Origin: Kiritimatiellia bacterium
GTDB lineage: Bacteria; Verrucomicrobiota; Kiritimatiellia; UBA8416; YA12-FULL-48-11
Reading direction: 5' to 3'
Assembly (NCBI GenBank): GCA_028716365.1
Contig: JAQUPZ010000004.1
Coordinates: 124,001-188,000 of the forward strand
Length of the DNA: 64,000 bases
This document shows positions 46,316 through 56,225 of the stretch, in pieces. How positions within the stretch are numbered: the stretch's first letter is position 1; each line of letters begins with the position of its first letter. The notes under the pieces were generated by a model that saw only the letters and a program-made list of their open reading frames with translations, had not been told where the DNA came from and searched no databases. Made by a program: the position numbers and the translations under genes.

Positions 46316-47365
46316 TTAATCCTCCTCACGCCATTGAAGTATTGTCATCTGCTTGTTTGCATATCGAACTATACACCAGACAGTTCGTTTTACTCCGTGA
46401 ACCGTACCAACTGATGTCACTCGATATATACCAGAATCCGTAGTTACATAACCTCGTACTGCCTGATCAAGCCCTGGTATTCGCGCAAAAAGATCATTCA
46501 CATCCCGATACGAAGTATTTTCTTTTTTTCCTTTTGTATCGGTGACGCCCTCGCGCTCCTCGATAATCGCACCGGCGAATATCTCATCCACATTCGGCAA
46601 TGTCATAAGGACACGCTGAGATGCTGCATTGACATTCACTTTCCCATCGCCATATGTTGTTAACAGGTCTCCAATTCCGCTTACACGTATCGGTTCCTGA
46701 TTAACATCATTTGTCTCAATCAATCCTCCCGATAATATCGCTTTTGTAAACCCTTTTACAAGAAGAAGTTCGCCAACAGTGTCCAGCGGTCCGTTTTTGG
46801 TTTGATACGGACTTTCCAGTTTTGAATAGTAATCCTCCGTTTCGGCTCCATTGAATCGCGGCGTATCATCAGTATCAGTCCAGTCAAGAAAAGCGGCAAT
46901 AAGATTTCCCCACATTTCCTGTGGAACTTCACCAACATCAAGGCACCGTTCCCAGTCATCTTCCTTCAGCAGATTTACATTTCGTCGTGCTGGTTCGGGC
47001 ACAATATCAAGAGTAATTGTACCCGAACCAAGCGGATGAACCATGCCGCGGATTGGTAATCCTTCGGCCAGTCGTTTCGAATACTCATACCACCACTCCG
47101 ATTGTTCGGGATCCCCTTCCGTTACACTGTTCGCTTTGAGACTTTTCAACATCAGGAGTTCGGCCATTTCTATCCCTGATTTCGCCAGATACTCTGCTTT
47201 GGTCCGGTTCCGGTAATACGAAGTAATACGCGCCTCGATATGTGCATCAAATGTAAATGAACTTACGAGAAGGGCAAGCAAACCGATTACCCATACGACA
47301 ACAATAAGAGCGGATCCTTTTGTTGTATCTGAATACGCAGAGAATACAGCTTGTGCTTTCTTCAC
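46316..47365 (-). CDS. gspK: Type II secretion minor pseudopilin GspK
   Basis: 349 residues. The N-terminal helix ALIVVVWVIGLLALLVSSF follows a short basic leader as in GspK pseudopilins; the Glu+5 of other pilins is absent, as usual in GspK. The large C-terminal domain (VNVNAASQRVLMTLPNVDE) matches the GspK family. It caps the pseudopilus tip with GspI and GspJ. Confidence 0.9.
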   Translation of the reverse strand: MKKAQAVFSAYSDTTKGSALIVVVWVIGLLALLVSSFTFDAHIEARITSYYRNRTKAEYLAKSGIEMAELLMLKSLKANSVTEGDPEQSEWWYEYSKRLAEGLPIRGMVHPLGSGTITLDIVPEPARRNVNLLKEDDWERCLDVGEVPQEMWGNLIAAFLDWTDTDDTPRFNGAETEDYYSKLESPYQTKNGPLDTVGELLLVKGFTKAILSGGLIETNDVNQEPIRVSGIGDLLTTYGDGKVNVNAASQRVLMTLPNVDEIFAGAIIEEREGVTDTKGKKENTSYRDVNDLFARIPGLDQAVRGYVTTDSGIYRVTSVGTVHGVKRTVWCIVRYANKQMTILQWREED

Positions 47366-47384
47366 CCATCATCTCCTGCAGAAT

Positions 47385-48125
47385 CTATTGCCAAGAAAGG
47401 GGCGCAACAGGAATTCCTACAGCCCGTTTTAATTCAACCGGACTTTCACCTTCCTGTAGCGGCTCCATATAAAATGTCAATTCAACTACTGTTGGAATCC
47501 GGTTTGTTTCCTTCCATTCATCTTCCCAGTCAATCTGATCATTTACCTTTTGCCACGCAGTCCGGCAGTTAAAGCCGATAATCTTACTGGGGAGGAAAGT
47601 CGGCTTGATTTTATCCGGATCAAACATTTCATCATCTGTTCCGCGAGTCTGGCCCTGTAATCGCCATGCCCGTATGGCTACGCCCCTTTTACCGTTTTCA
47701 TCCTGTTCAATTGAGAATTTTACACGGTGTGGACTTCCTACAAACGGACAGTCGCTGCCAACCAATGCTGAACCGACTTTTACCCAGCAAATACTGTCGG
47801 ACGCATTTTCCCCGTCCCCGTTATCTTTGGTCCAGAGCCCATATTGAACTGATCCCCCCCTTACCTCCGGGCAGTATGCTGACCTTAATCCCATAACAAG
47901 TTGTTCAATAACAAAATCGCCATGATGTAAAACATCGCTTAGCGCCAAGCCCTTCTTCCATGCTGTTATTGTTGTTGAAAAAACCAGGTAGGTTACGGTA
48001 GTAACAGCTGCCAGAATCGTCACGGCAAGCATCAGTTCGAGGAGTGTGAACCCATTCCATCCAGACAGGAAACTGGTATACTCTGCTCGCTTAGTCTTTC
48101 GATAATTCCAAAACATAACGGACAA
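47385..48125 (-). CDS. gspJ: Type II secretion minor pseudopilin GspJ
   Basis: 246 residues. Prepilin peptidase site WNGFTLLELMLAVTILA (cleavage after Gly, Phe +1, Glu +5), followed by a helical stem and a beta-rich head. The leader is about 25 residues. It overlaps the end of gspI by 35 bases and precedes gspK by 19. Confidence 0.88.
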   Translation of the reverse strand: MSVMFWNYRKTKRAEYTSFLSGWNGFTLLELMLAVTILAAVTTVTYLVFSTTITAWKKGLALSDVLHHGDFVIEQLVMGLRSAYCPEVRGGSVQYGLWTKDNGDGENASDSICWVKVGSALVGSDCPFVGSPHRVKFSIEQDENGKRGVAIRAWRLQGQTRGTDDEMFDPDKIKPTFLPSKIIGFNCRTAWQKVNDQIDWEDEWKETNRIPTVVELTFYMEPLQEGESPVELKRAVGIPVAPLSWQ

Positions 48126-48489
48126 CCTCTTCGCTCATTTCCTTGCTGTGATCAGACCATGATACTTTTGTGCGCATGACATACAATTGATCTTTATCTT
48201 CATCATCTTCGACCTCCCGCGAAAAAGTGAAACCACCCGGGTACTCTACTGGCGAAACTTCCAGGCTTTTCACATCGTTTGTCGCAACAATTGGGTAATC
48301 AAGATCCCCTTTATTAAGAGTCCATTGCGCTGTTTGATAATTCTTGGCCGATTTCATTACTGCCAGACAACGTGAAACAGCAGTGAGCATGGCAACTAAA
48401 CCTATGCTCATTAGTGAAACTGCGAGAAAAACTTCAACCAGGGTAAAGCCGATTTTCCCCGGTTTTGAATGTCGTTTAAGGTGATTCAT
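48091..48489 (-). CDS. gspI: Type II secretion minor pseudopilin GspI
   Basis: 132 residues from the ATG at 48489, chosen for the GGAGG ribosome site just upstream; an earlier ATG at 48528 would add 13 residues. Prepilin site KIGFTLVEVFLAVSLMSIG with Glu +5. Short C-terminal domain typical for GspI. It overlaps gspH by 14 bases. Confidence 0.88.
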   Translation of the reverse strand: MNHLKRHSKPGKIGFTLVEVFLAVSLMSIGLVAMLTAVSRCLAVMKSAKNYQTAQWTLNKGDLDYPIVATNDVKSLEVSPVEYPGGFTFSREVEDDEDKDQLYVMRTKVSWSDHSKEMSEEVVRYVLELSKD

Positions 48490-49081
48490 TTCCTCCCTCG
48501 GTTGTCGCGGTCGATAAAGCATCAACATGAATAGTCACTGATACACCCCTGTCATCAATGACTCTGACATCGTAAGGAGTACAAGTTCCATTACTGCGGT
48601 ACAAAACCACACATGATCCTTTTGTCTGCCTGGTTCCTTTTGCAATTTCGACATAATCAAAACGGACATCTTCCAGTTTCCTGTTTAATTCTGAAGTACC
48701 GGTAGGAAGAACTCCCTCAGGCAAAACGTTGTTTGTGAGATCAGAACCCGTTGAATCATTAGTCACTGCTGTAGCAAATCGCACCATACTCCCGTCGATA
48801 CTGACGGTATCGCGGTTTGGAATTATCTCCGATGCCGAATGTATAGAGATAGCTGAAGAATTCAGATCGAAGACTACCGCCAGTTCCTGCTGTTTCAAAA
48901 GGGCCATAGTACGTGCATACTTGCCAACCGTTACTACTGTACGTGCTGCGGTACGAAGTCTATTACCCCGTAAAGATTTTACAAAATCGGGGAGAATGAG
49001 GATTGTCAGGACCCCGATTATTGCCACCACAAGCAATAATTCGATTAGAGTAAAGCCCATCCATGTACGTTTAGCACCCAT
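48476..49081 (-). CDS. gspH: Type II secretion minor pseudopilin GspH
   Basis: 201 residues. Prepilin site WMGFTLIELLLVVAIIGVL (Gly/Phe cleavage, Glu +5), then a beta-rich globular domain. It is a minor component of the pseudopilus below the tip complex. GspH assignment rests on order (after gspG, before gspI) and size. Confidence 0.85.
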   Translation of the reverse strand: MGAKRTWMGFTLIELLLVVAIIGVLTILILPDFVKSLRGNRLRTAARTVVTVGKYARTMALLKQQELAVVFDLNSSAISIHSASEIIPNRDTVSIDGSMVRFATAVTNDSTGSDLTNNVLPEGVLPTGTSELNRKLEDVRFDYVEIAKGTRQTKGSCVVLYRSNGTCTPYDVRVIDDRGVSVTIHVDALSTATTEGGNESP

Positions 49082-49116
49082 TTCTCTGCCTTTGGCAACA
49101 CAACAAAGAAGACATC

Positions 49117-49533
49117 CTAATTAGTAATATCGTCTTCGGTGTTCGGCTGCCTGTCCGGACCGGCGGACCGAACTTCATAACTGTGATCGCCCTTCTTCGC
49201 ATAGCTGAACGGGGATGCCCATGGATCCGGCTGTATAACTGCGCCCTTGATGTACGGGCCGCTCCAGTTTGGCTCACCGGTAGTTCTCAAAAGGTTTTCC
49301 AGTGAATCAGGAAGTTTACCAGTATCAACCTCATAGAGATCAATGGCTGTACACATTGCCGCGATACTTGTACGGCTTGCATTAATCATGGCTTTCTCGC
49401 GCCTTCCTCCAAGGCCAACGGCGACAAGTGCCGCAAGCATCCCCATTATTGCAACAACAAGCATGATTTCAATAAGGCTGAAACCGGCTTCACGTATTCT
49501 GTTTTTTTCTTCTCTTTGTTTCCTGTTATTCAT
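49117..49533 (-). CDS. gspG: Type II secretion major pseudopilin GspG
   Basis: 138 residues from the ATG at 49533, which has AAGGAG 6-7 bases before it; an upstream ATG at 49554 is possible. Prepilin site EAGFSLIEIMLVVAIMGML, and the GspG family motifs AIDLYEVDTGKLP, WSGPYIK and DPWASPFSYAKKGDHSYEVRS, including the calcium-binding loop region. It polymerises into the pseudopilus. Confidence 0.94.
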   Translation of the reverse strand: MNNRKQREEKNRIREAGFSLIEIMLVVAIMGMLAALVAVGLGGRREKAMINASRTSIAAMCTAIDLYEVDTGKLPDSLENLLRTTGEPNWSGPYIKGAVIQPDPWASPFSYAKKGDHSYEVRSAGPDRQPNTEDDITN

Positions 49534-49572
49534 ATTTCTCCTTTCAGTATTCAAGTTATCATACGCACAGTA

Positions 49573-50805
49573 TCATGCATTCAAGCCATCCGACATACTT
49601 ATAACAGCCAGCAGTATGCTCATAACGACAAAACCGACCAGTGCTGCAAGGACAACTATAAGTATCGGCTCCAATGCCGTAGTGAATATTTTAACATTAC
49701 GGTTCAGTTCACGTTCATAACGTGTCGCGATATGAGAAAGGGATGACGGCATATCACCGGTTTGCTCCCCAATAGCCAACATGTCTGTCATAAGATTTGG
49801 AAAGACCTTGCTTGCGGCAAGCGGGCCTGAAATGGTCGTACCATCAGTCACTCTTTCCTTGGCATTGTGGATTTCTGCACCTATTACAGCATTCCCGACT
49901 GTTTGCTCTACAATACCTAATGCCTGGAGAACGGGAACACCGTTAGTCAGCAGAGTGGAAAGAGTTCGTGCAAAATTGGAAAATATTGCGGATGCCACGA
50001 TCCCTTTCACAAGCGGCATCTTCAAAACAACACCATCCCACCAGAACCGTCCGCGATCAGTCTTTAACGCTTTTGCTACGGAAAACCCGGCAAAAATCAA
50101 TCCAATCAAGACTATCCAGCCGTATCGCATGGTGCCACGACTGATTCCGATAAGTATTCTCGTCGGAAGCGGCAGTGTCTGCCCTATCTGCTGGAAGATC
50201 ATCTGGAATTTAGGGACAACAACAACCATCGTAAAAATAAGGGTACAGATACCCAGCGATATGACTATGGCGGGATAGACCAGAGCCATTGTAACCTTTT
50301 CCTTAACTTCCTGCATTCGCTCGTAATGGTCCACGAGTCTACGCAGAACCTCATGAAGGGCGCCACTGGCTTCTCCTGCTTTGATCATGCTTACATAAAG
50401 CTTGGAAAACGTGGCCGGATGCTTTGCCATTGCATCGGACAGATTTGTACCTTGAACTATCTCGTCCCTGAGGCCAACAATAATTTTGTCTGATGGCTTT
50501 CCCGTCTTGCGGTTGGCGAGGGCATTCAATGCATTCCCGAGCGTCATCCCGGAAGCCAATAGATCGCTCAACTCCGTAGTAAAAATCAACACATCACGTC
50601 CACGCATTTTTACTGTCCGGCCATGCCAGGAGAAATGCTCAACCTTTTCAGGAACCGCAGCAGCAGCCCCCCTTTCTTTTACAGAAACAGGAATATGGCC
50701 GGAACGTTCGATAACCAGAAGAGCGGAACGCTTATCATTAGCTTCAATGGTACCTTCAACTTTCTCACCCTTTTTGTTTCGCGCTGTGTATAGAAATATC
50801 GCCAT
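49573..50805 (-). CDS. gspF: Type II secretion inner-membrane platform protein GspF
   Basis: 410 residues with two GspF repeat domains (about 70-190 and 275-395) and three membrane helices. N-terminal MAIFLYTARNKKGEKVEGTIEA and ARTLSTLLTNGVPVLQALGI are family signatures. It forms the platform through which the GspE ATPase drives pseudopilus assembly. Between gspE and gspG. Confidence 0.94.
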   Translation of the reverse strand: MAIFLYTARNKKGEKVEGTIEANDKRSALLVIERSGHIPVSVKERGAAAAVPEKVEHFSWHGRTVKMRGRDVLIFTTELSDLLASGMTLGNALNALANRKTGKPSDKIIVGLRDEIVQGTNLSDAMAKHPATFSKLYVSMIKAGEASGALHEVLRRLVDHYERMQEVKEKVTMALVYPAIVISLGICTLIFTMVVVVPKFQMIFQQIGQTLPLPTRILIGISRGTMRYGWIVLIGLIFAGFSVAKALKTDRGRFWWDGVVLKMPLVKGIVASAIFSNFARTLSTLLTNGVPVLQALGIVEQTVGNAVIGAEIHNAKERVTDGTTISGPLAASKVFPNLMTDMLAIGEQTGDMPSSLSHIATRYERELNRNVKIFTTALEPILIVVLAALVGFVVMSILLAVISMSDGLNA

Positions 50806-50854
50806 AATAATTGTCCACTATGAATATTTGTTCTTAATAGACGCTGTAATAGGA

Positions 50855-52558
50855 TTAATCGTTTTCTTCCGAAGCACGCAGAACTTCCTCTATTGTGGTC
50901 ACGCCATTAAGAACCTTATTCCACCCATCATCCCTTAAAGTATACATACCCTCTTCTATGGCCTTTTGTTTAATATCATTCATGGAAGCTCTTTGTATGA
51001 CGAGAGACCGAATGTTCTCAGTTACTTCCAGGACTTCGAAGATACCCCGCCGCCCCTTGAAACCGGTCATCCTGCATTTTTCACACATACCCGAATTATA
51101 TATGGTATTACCGGCAAGTCGCGACATAGGGAATTTAACCTCTTCAAGAAATTTATTATCCGGAACAATCGGTTGTCTGCATACCTCGCAAAGTTTCCGG
51201 ACAAGTCGCTGTGCGACGACAGTTTCAACGGCTGAAGCAAGCAGGAACGATTCTACCCCCATATCGAGAAGACGTGTAAACGCACCAGCCGCATCATTCG
51301 TATGTAAAGTGCTGAAGACAAGATGCCCCGTGAGAGCCGCCTGTATGGAAATTTCGGCAGTTTCCAGATCGCGTATTTCACCAACCATGATGATGTCGGG
51401 ATCCTGCCTGAGAAAAGACCTCAGCGTTTTTGCAAAGGTCAGACCGATCTCGGGCCTTACAAGTACCTGGTTTATGCCGGGCATTTCATATTCAATAGGC
51501 TCCTCAGCTGTCAGAATCCTCTGGTCAATGGTATTGATCTCATGAAGATAAGCATAAAGTGATGTTGATTTCCCTGAACCAGTCGGGCCGGTAACAAGGA
51601 TGATTCCATTTGGACGTTCAATAACTTTCCGGATAAGTCGCGCATCCCTATCGTTCATTCCAAGTTCCTGCAGCTGGATGAACGCGCCGCCGCGCTGCAA
51701 AAGACGAAGGCTTACACTTTCTCCATATACAGTCGGCATGGTAGAAACACGGATATCTATGTCCTGTCCCTGTACACGAAGACCTATACGTCCATCCATT
51801 GGAAGACGTTTTTCCGCGATATCGAGATTGGCCATAACCTTGATACGTGATATAATGGCAGCCTGGAACCTGTTCAACTGCGCGGGTAATGGAGTCTCGT
51901 GCAAAACACCATCAACCCGGTATCTGACACGAAGTTTTTTCTCCATAGGTTCAAGATGAATATCGGTGGAGCCCTGTTGACATGCTTCCCATATAATCTG
52001 GTTAACGAACTTTACGATTGATGCTTCCTGATCCAACTCACTGATATCAACCTTGCTGAGATCCTGTTCCGGCGCCACCTCGAATCTGTCATCCTGCATC
52101 ATTTTATCAACAGTATCAGCACCAACACCATAGAACTTCATGGCAGCCTTGGCGATGTCTTCAGACGTACTGAGGTTAATCCTGATCCTGGTACCGGCAG
52201 CCAGCCTGAGTATATCAAGGAGTCCTGGATTCAATGGATCATTACAGGCGACTATCAGCATGCCCCTGTCAATAGTCAAAGGTATTACATTGTACTGGAA
52301 AACCGCCTTTGTAGGAAGACGTTCAAGAACTTCCGGGGTAATTTCTGTGGTACCAAGACGAATAAACGGAATGTTCATGACTTGCCCAATAGCCTTCAGG
52401 AAAGGTTCTTCTTCTACAAAGCCCTGCTTGACAACCACATCGGTTATATTTGTCTCGCCGCTACTTACAGACGCAAGTAATGATTCTATCTGCGCTTCTG
52501 AGAAAAGAGTCGTACGCCGCAGAATATCAGCCAGATATGTCGTGGATATGCCACCCAT
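50855..52558 (-). CDS. gspE: Type II secretion ATPase GspE
   Basis: 567 residues. N-terminal N1E domains (about 1-150), then the ATPase core: Walker A GPTGSGKSTSLYAYL, Asp box ILTAEEPIEYE, Walker B PDIIMVGEIRDLETAEI and His box GHLVFSTLHTNDA. A four-Cys zinc motif (CEVCRQP...CEKC) lies in the C-terminal part. It powers pseudopilus assembly at the inner membrane. First gene of the operon, about 80 bases after trmJ. Confidence 0.95.
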   Translation of the reverse strand: MGGISTTYLADILRRTTLFSEAQIESLLASVSSGETNITDVVVKQGFVEEEPFLKAIGQVMNIPFIRLGTTEITPEVLERLPTKAVFQYNVIPLTIDRGMLIVACNDPLNPGLLDILRLAAGTRIRINLSTSEDIAKAAMKFYGVGADTVDKMMQDDRFEVAPEQDLSKVDISELDQEASIVKFVNQIIWEACQQGSTDIHLEPMEKKLRVRYRVDGVLHETPLPAQLNRFQAAIISRIKVMANLDIAEKRLPMDGRIGLRVQGQDIDIRVSTMPTVYGESVSLRLLQRGGAFIQLQELGMNDRDARLIRKVIERPNGIILVTGPTGSGKSTSLYAYLHEINTIDQRILTAEEPIEYEMPGINQVLVRPEIGLTFAKTLRSFLRQDPDIIMVGEIRDLETAEISIQAALTGHLVFSTLHTNDAAGAFTRLLDMGVESFLLASAVETVVAQRLVRKLCEVCRQPIVPDNKFLEEVKFPMSRLAGNTIYNSGMCEKCRMTGFKGRRGIFEVLEVTENIRSLVIQRASMNDIKQKAIEEGMYTLRDDGWNKVLNGVTTIEEVLRASEEND

Positions 52559-52637
52559 AATACTCCAATTAATTATATTTCCCTTAATTCGAAGTTAAAA
52601 TTATATACCACCCATGTTTAATAGCCAATTATCAAAA

Positions 52638-53390
52638 TCATATTTCGATACGATCTTCGGGATGGCTTTGGGTGCCTGCCCTGGCCGCCCAGCGAGCCTG
52701 TTTTGCTATCCCCATAAGTATGCGAATATCGTCAACCGTAAGCGTACCACGGGAGAGTATTCGTCTAACCCCCTGCATCATATGATCAGCTTTATCTTCT
52801 TTCATAAATCCAATTGTTAGAAGAGTATCACGCCATATTTCGAACATACGTTCTCTTACCTCCGACGGGGCTTCCGGGGATTTTTCCTGAATAGGCTCGT
52901 AAGTGTCGTATGCAATAAAAATTTCATAACAACACACTAGAACAGCCTGTGCAACGTTCAAAGATTTGAATTCGTCCGATGTCGGAATTTGTATGATCTG
53001 GGTACAAATGGCCAGTTCCTCATTGCTTAATCCGTTATCCTCCCTTCCGAACACCAGTGCAACCTTCCCTGTTTTTGCCACTTCGACGGCTTTGGACGCC
53101 CATTCGCGCGGAGTTTTGGCATGCTGCCGGTAAAGACCATTCCTGGCCGTTGTTCCCATAACTGCCCCGCAATCTGTTACAGCTTCGGCAAGTGACGAAA
53201 ACTCCGTTTTGCTTTCCAGAATATGAGTCGCATGACATGCCATTTTGCGCGCCTCATCCATGTTAATTGACATAGGTGCCACCAGTGCTAAATCAGATAA
53301 ACCCATGTTGGCCATTGCACGACAGGTAGACCCGACATTTCCTCCATATATCGGATTGACAAGAACAATTCTAATATTATCCAGACTCAC
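52638..53390 (-). CDS. trmJ: tRNA (cytidine/uridine-2'-O-)-methyltransferase TrmJ-like
   Basis: 250 residues from a GTG at 53390, preceded by AAGGGAA. SPOUT-fold methyltransferase of the TrmJ/SpoU family: VLVNPIYGGNVGSTCRAMANMG, LVFGREDNGLSNEEL and SLNVAQAVLVCCYEI. Members methylate ribose at tRNA position 32. It lies upstream of the gsp operon in the same direction and diverges from the Lrp-like gene. Confidence 0.92.
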   Translation of the reverse strand: MSLDNIRIVLVNPIYGGNVGSTCRAMANMGLSDLALVAPMSINMDEARKMACHATHILESKTEFSSLAEAVTDCGAVMGTTARNGLYRQHAKTPREWASKAVEVAKTGKVALVFGREDNGLSNEELAICTQIIQIPTSDEFKSLNVAQAVLVCCYEIFIAYDTYEPIQEKSPEAPSEVRERMFEIWRDTLLTIGFMKEDKADHMMQGVRRILSRGTLTVDDIRILMGIAKQARWAARAGTQSHPEDRIEI

Positions 53391-53500
53391 GATTATTCCC
53401 TTTGTTTACAGATTTCTATATCTGCAACGCTTTTTTGTGGTCTTTGACTAAATGATGATGTTATAACAACGCGCGAACATTGTAAATTAAGGAGATAGAA

Positions 53501-53980
53501 ATGGATGAATTACTTAAACTCCTTCGGAAAAATGCCTTGGAGTCACCTGCCAACATGGCAAAGATGCTCAAGCTTCCAGAGAAGGAAATAAAAGCAAAAA
53601 TATTGGCATATGAGAAAAAGGGCATAATTCGCGGTTATCAGGCCATTGTTAACGAAGATCAGCTCGACTTGAATCGCGTACGAGCTGTAATCGAGGTGAA
53701 AATAACACCAGAACGTGAAGGCGGATTCAATCGTATTGCCGCTCGACTGAGCAAGTTTCGTGAAGTCGAGTCGCTTTTCCTTATGTCAGGCGGTTACGAT
53801 CTTCTGGTTTTCATAAATGGTGTAAATCTTAAAGAAGTTGCATCGTTTGTCAGTGAAAAGCTGGCAACGGTCAATGGAGTAGTGTCGACATCGACACATT
53901 TTATGCTCAAGACATATAAAGACCAGGGTGTATTAATGGAAATGGAAAAGGAAGATGAAAGGCTCAAAGTCTCCCCGTAA
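53501..53980 (+). CDS. Lrp/AsnC-type transcriptional regulator
   Basis: 159 residues. N-terminal winged-helix (about 5-55, NMAKMLKLPEKEIKAKILAYEKKGIIRGY), then the ligand-binding RAM domain (SGGYDLLVFINGVNLKEVASFV). AAGGAG precedes the ATG. It overlaps the aminotransferase start by 26 bases, so it probably responds to an amino acid and is cotranscribed with the enzyme (inference). Confidence 0.92.
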   Translation: MDELLKLLRKNALESPANMAKMLKLPEKEIKAKILAYEKKGIIRGYQAIVNEDQLDLNRVRAVIEVKITPEREGGFNRIAARLSKFREVESLFLMSGGYDLLVFINGVNLKEVASFVSEKLATVNGVVSTSTHFMLKTYKDQGVLMEMEKEDERLKVSP

Positions 53981-55139
53981 TTTTATTGCGTCCCATTTAG
54001 AAAATGTGCCGAAATCAGGTATTCGGGATTTTTTTGATATTGTAAGTACCAGGAAAGACATAATCAGTCTTAGCATTGGTGAACCTGATTTTGTAACCCC
54101 ATGGCACATACGTGAGGCATCAATTTTTGCTCTCGACCATGGAGCCACAGCGTACACCGCCAATCTAGGACTTCTCGAATTGCGCCAGCTCCTGTCCAAA
54201 TATGTACATAAGTCTTTTGGGATAAACTACGATCCGGTTTCGGAAATTCTTGTTACTGTTGGCGTGAGCGAGGCCATGGATCTGGCTATCCGCGCCATTA
54301 CTGAACCTGGCGACGAGATTATTTATCATGAACCCTGTTTTGTTTCATATGCTCCGGTTATTATATTTGCGCATGGCAAACCTGTGCCCGTAATCACAGC
54401 ACGTGAAGAGGAATTCCGTCTTACACCTGATTTGCTTGAGAAGCGTATAACAGGGCATACCAAAGCGCTGGTCCTGAATTTCCCGACAAACCCCACAGGT
54501 GCTGTATTAGACCGGAACGACATTGAAGGAATAGCTGATCTTGTCATCAAGCATGACCTCCTTGTAATTACGGATGAAATATATTCGGAACTCACCTACG
54601 ATGGTGAACGCCTGAGTATTGGTGCACTGCCAGGAATGAAAGAACGCACTATATTCCTTAACGGATTCTCAAAAACATGGGCTATGACCGGGTTCAGGGT
54701 TGGATTTAGCTGTGCGCCCCCCCATTTGACTGATGCAATGATGAAAATTCATCAATACATTATGATGTGTGCGCCTATCCTCAGCCAGAAGGCCGCGATA
54801 GAAGCCCTCAGGAACGGCCATTCGGATATTATTGAAATGCGATCCGAATACAAAAAGAGGCGTAATTTTATTTGCAGTTCACTGAATGAAATGGGACTTC
54901 CGTGTCATGTACCCAAAGGAGCATTCTATGCTTTCCCATATATCGGTGACTACGGCATGACCGCAAAGGAATTTTCTCTCCGGCTTCTTGACGAGGAAAA
55001 TGTTGCCTGTGTTCCGGGAACCGCTTTTGGAAACTCCGGAGAAGGGTTCTTACGTTGTTCGTATGCCGCAGACATGGATGACATTAAAGAAGCTATGAAT
55101 CGAATGGAAAGATTCGTTAAACGTCTGCAAAAAAAGTAA
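53955..55139 (+). CDS. Class I/II PLP-dependent aminotransferase
   Basis: 394 residues. Fold type I aminotransferase: SLSIGEPDFVTPWHI, TAYTANLGLLELR, NFPTNPTGAVL, ITDEIYSELTYDG and the PLP Lys in NGFSKTWAMTGFRVG. The closest general group is aspartate/PatA-type transaminases; the substrate is not evident. The partner Lrp regulator supports an amino-acid role. It ends 4 bases from the convergent EIIA gene. Confidence 0.92.
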   Translation: MKGSKSPRNFIASHLENVPKSGIRDFFDIVSTRKDIISLSIGEPDFVTPWHIREASIFALDHGATAYTANLGLLELRQLLSKYVHKSFGINYDPVSEILVTVGVSEAMDLAIRAITEPGDEIIYHEPCFVSYAPVIIFAHGKPVPVITAREEEFRLTPDLLEKRITGHTKALVLNFPTNPTGAVLDRNDIEGIADLVIKHDLLVITDEIYSELTYDGERLSIGALPGMKERTIFLNGFSKTWAMTGFRVGFSCAPPHLTDAMMKIHQYIMMCAPILSQKAAIEALRNGHSDIIEMRSEYKKRRNFICSSLNEMGLPCHVPKGAFYAFPYIGDYGMTAKEFSLRLLDEENVACVPGTAFGNSGEGFLRCSYAADMDDIKEAMNRMERFVKRLQKK

Positions 55140-55143
55140 TTTC

Positions 55144-55989
55144 TTATTTCACCGTTATTCGCGTTGCTTTAATCAGTGCTTTCCAAAGACCTTCTTGATC
55201 TTTTTCGGCGATGATTGCCTTGCGTACTTCAACTTTCATGAACGCTTCCGCAAGGCCGGCCAGAAGTTTAAGATAAAACGCGCTTGCTGCAGTAGGAATT
55301 ACAATAAAGAAAATTATTTTAGTAAGACTCTTTTCATCGTCACCGTTTTGTGTAAATTTAATTCCTTTTTTACTGATACCGAGAGAAAGCGTAAGACTTC
55401 CACCTTCCACGCCGCGGACATGAGGGAAGGCAATCCCATGATCCACCGCAGTACTGAAAATAAATTCACGCTGGAGAGCGCGTTCCACGAGTTTATCAGC
55501 CTTGTCCACGAAGCCCTCCGATTCCATTTTATAGGCCAATTCTCTTATTGCACCTTCAGGATTTGCTGATTCAATATTTGGAACCATCAATGATTGCGCA
55601 GAGAAGCGTTGAATACCAGGTTTGCGTGGTTCACTGCGGCGGGGTGCACCGCGAACATGCCTAGGAGCTGCTTCTGGATAGTAAAGAATCCGTGCACAAT
55701 TTGGACAATTGTGCAGAGCTTTTGCCAGACGCACAGCTTGAACCAAACTTATGGGTAGTTTCAGGCCGCAAACCGAACAAATTCCGTCGGAAATAGGCAC
55801 TATAACGTTATGATCTTTTTTGTGGAGTTTTTCGAACATAGTACGATGTTCAGGAATAAGTCCTGAAGCCATGGTCTTAATTGATGTGTCAAGTTCTTCG
55901 AACCGTGCACTCCCGTAGGCAATCTTCTGTTCATCTCTGATCAACGTAAGTTCCTGCAATTGAATCAACTGATTGATAATTGAATGCAT
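55144..55989 (-). CDS. Zinc-ribbon / PTS EIIA (fructose/Ntr-type) fusion protein
   Basis: 281 residues. Residues 1-105 resemble the short form of the CT398-like zinc ribbon: a helical segment followed by C71-x2-C74 and C95-x2-C98 (CSVCG, CPNCAR). A basic linker (about 106-130) leads to a PTS EIIA type 2 domain (about 132-280) with the phosphorylatable His about 190 in GIAFPHVRG. CTGGAGG precedes the ATG. No EI, HPr or EIIBC is nearby, so a regulatory role like EIIA-Ntr is likely (inference). The fusion is unusual. Confidence 0.85.
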   Translation of the reverse strand: MHSIINQLIQLQELTLIRDEQKIAYGSARFEELDTSIKTMASGLIPEHRTMFEKLHKKDHNVIVPISDGICSVCGLKLPISLVQAVRLAKALHNCPNCARILYYPEAAPRHVRGAPRRSEPRKPGIQRFSAQSLMVPNIESANPEGAIRELAYKMESEGFVDKADKLVERALQREFIFSTAVDHGIAFPHVRGVEGGSLTLSLGISKKGIKFTQNGDDEKSLTKIIFFIVIPTAASAFYLKLLAGLAEAFMKVEVRKAIIAEKDQEGLWKALIKATRITVK

Positions 55990-56134
55990 TAATCCTCCAG
56001 GAGTTATTATATAGGCAAAACCGTTATGATTTGGCTCTAATTATTAACATCTGCATCATAATATTGTGTGTTGGCCAAAAGTCAACTTATTAGAAAAAAC
56101 AGTACACATGGTATTTAACGTAATAAATACTAAA

Positions 56135-56225
<91 letters not shown>

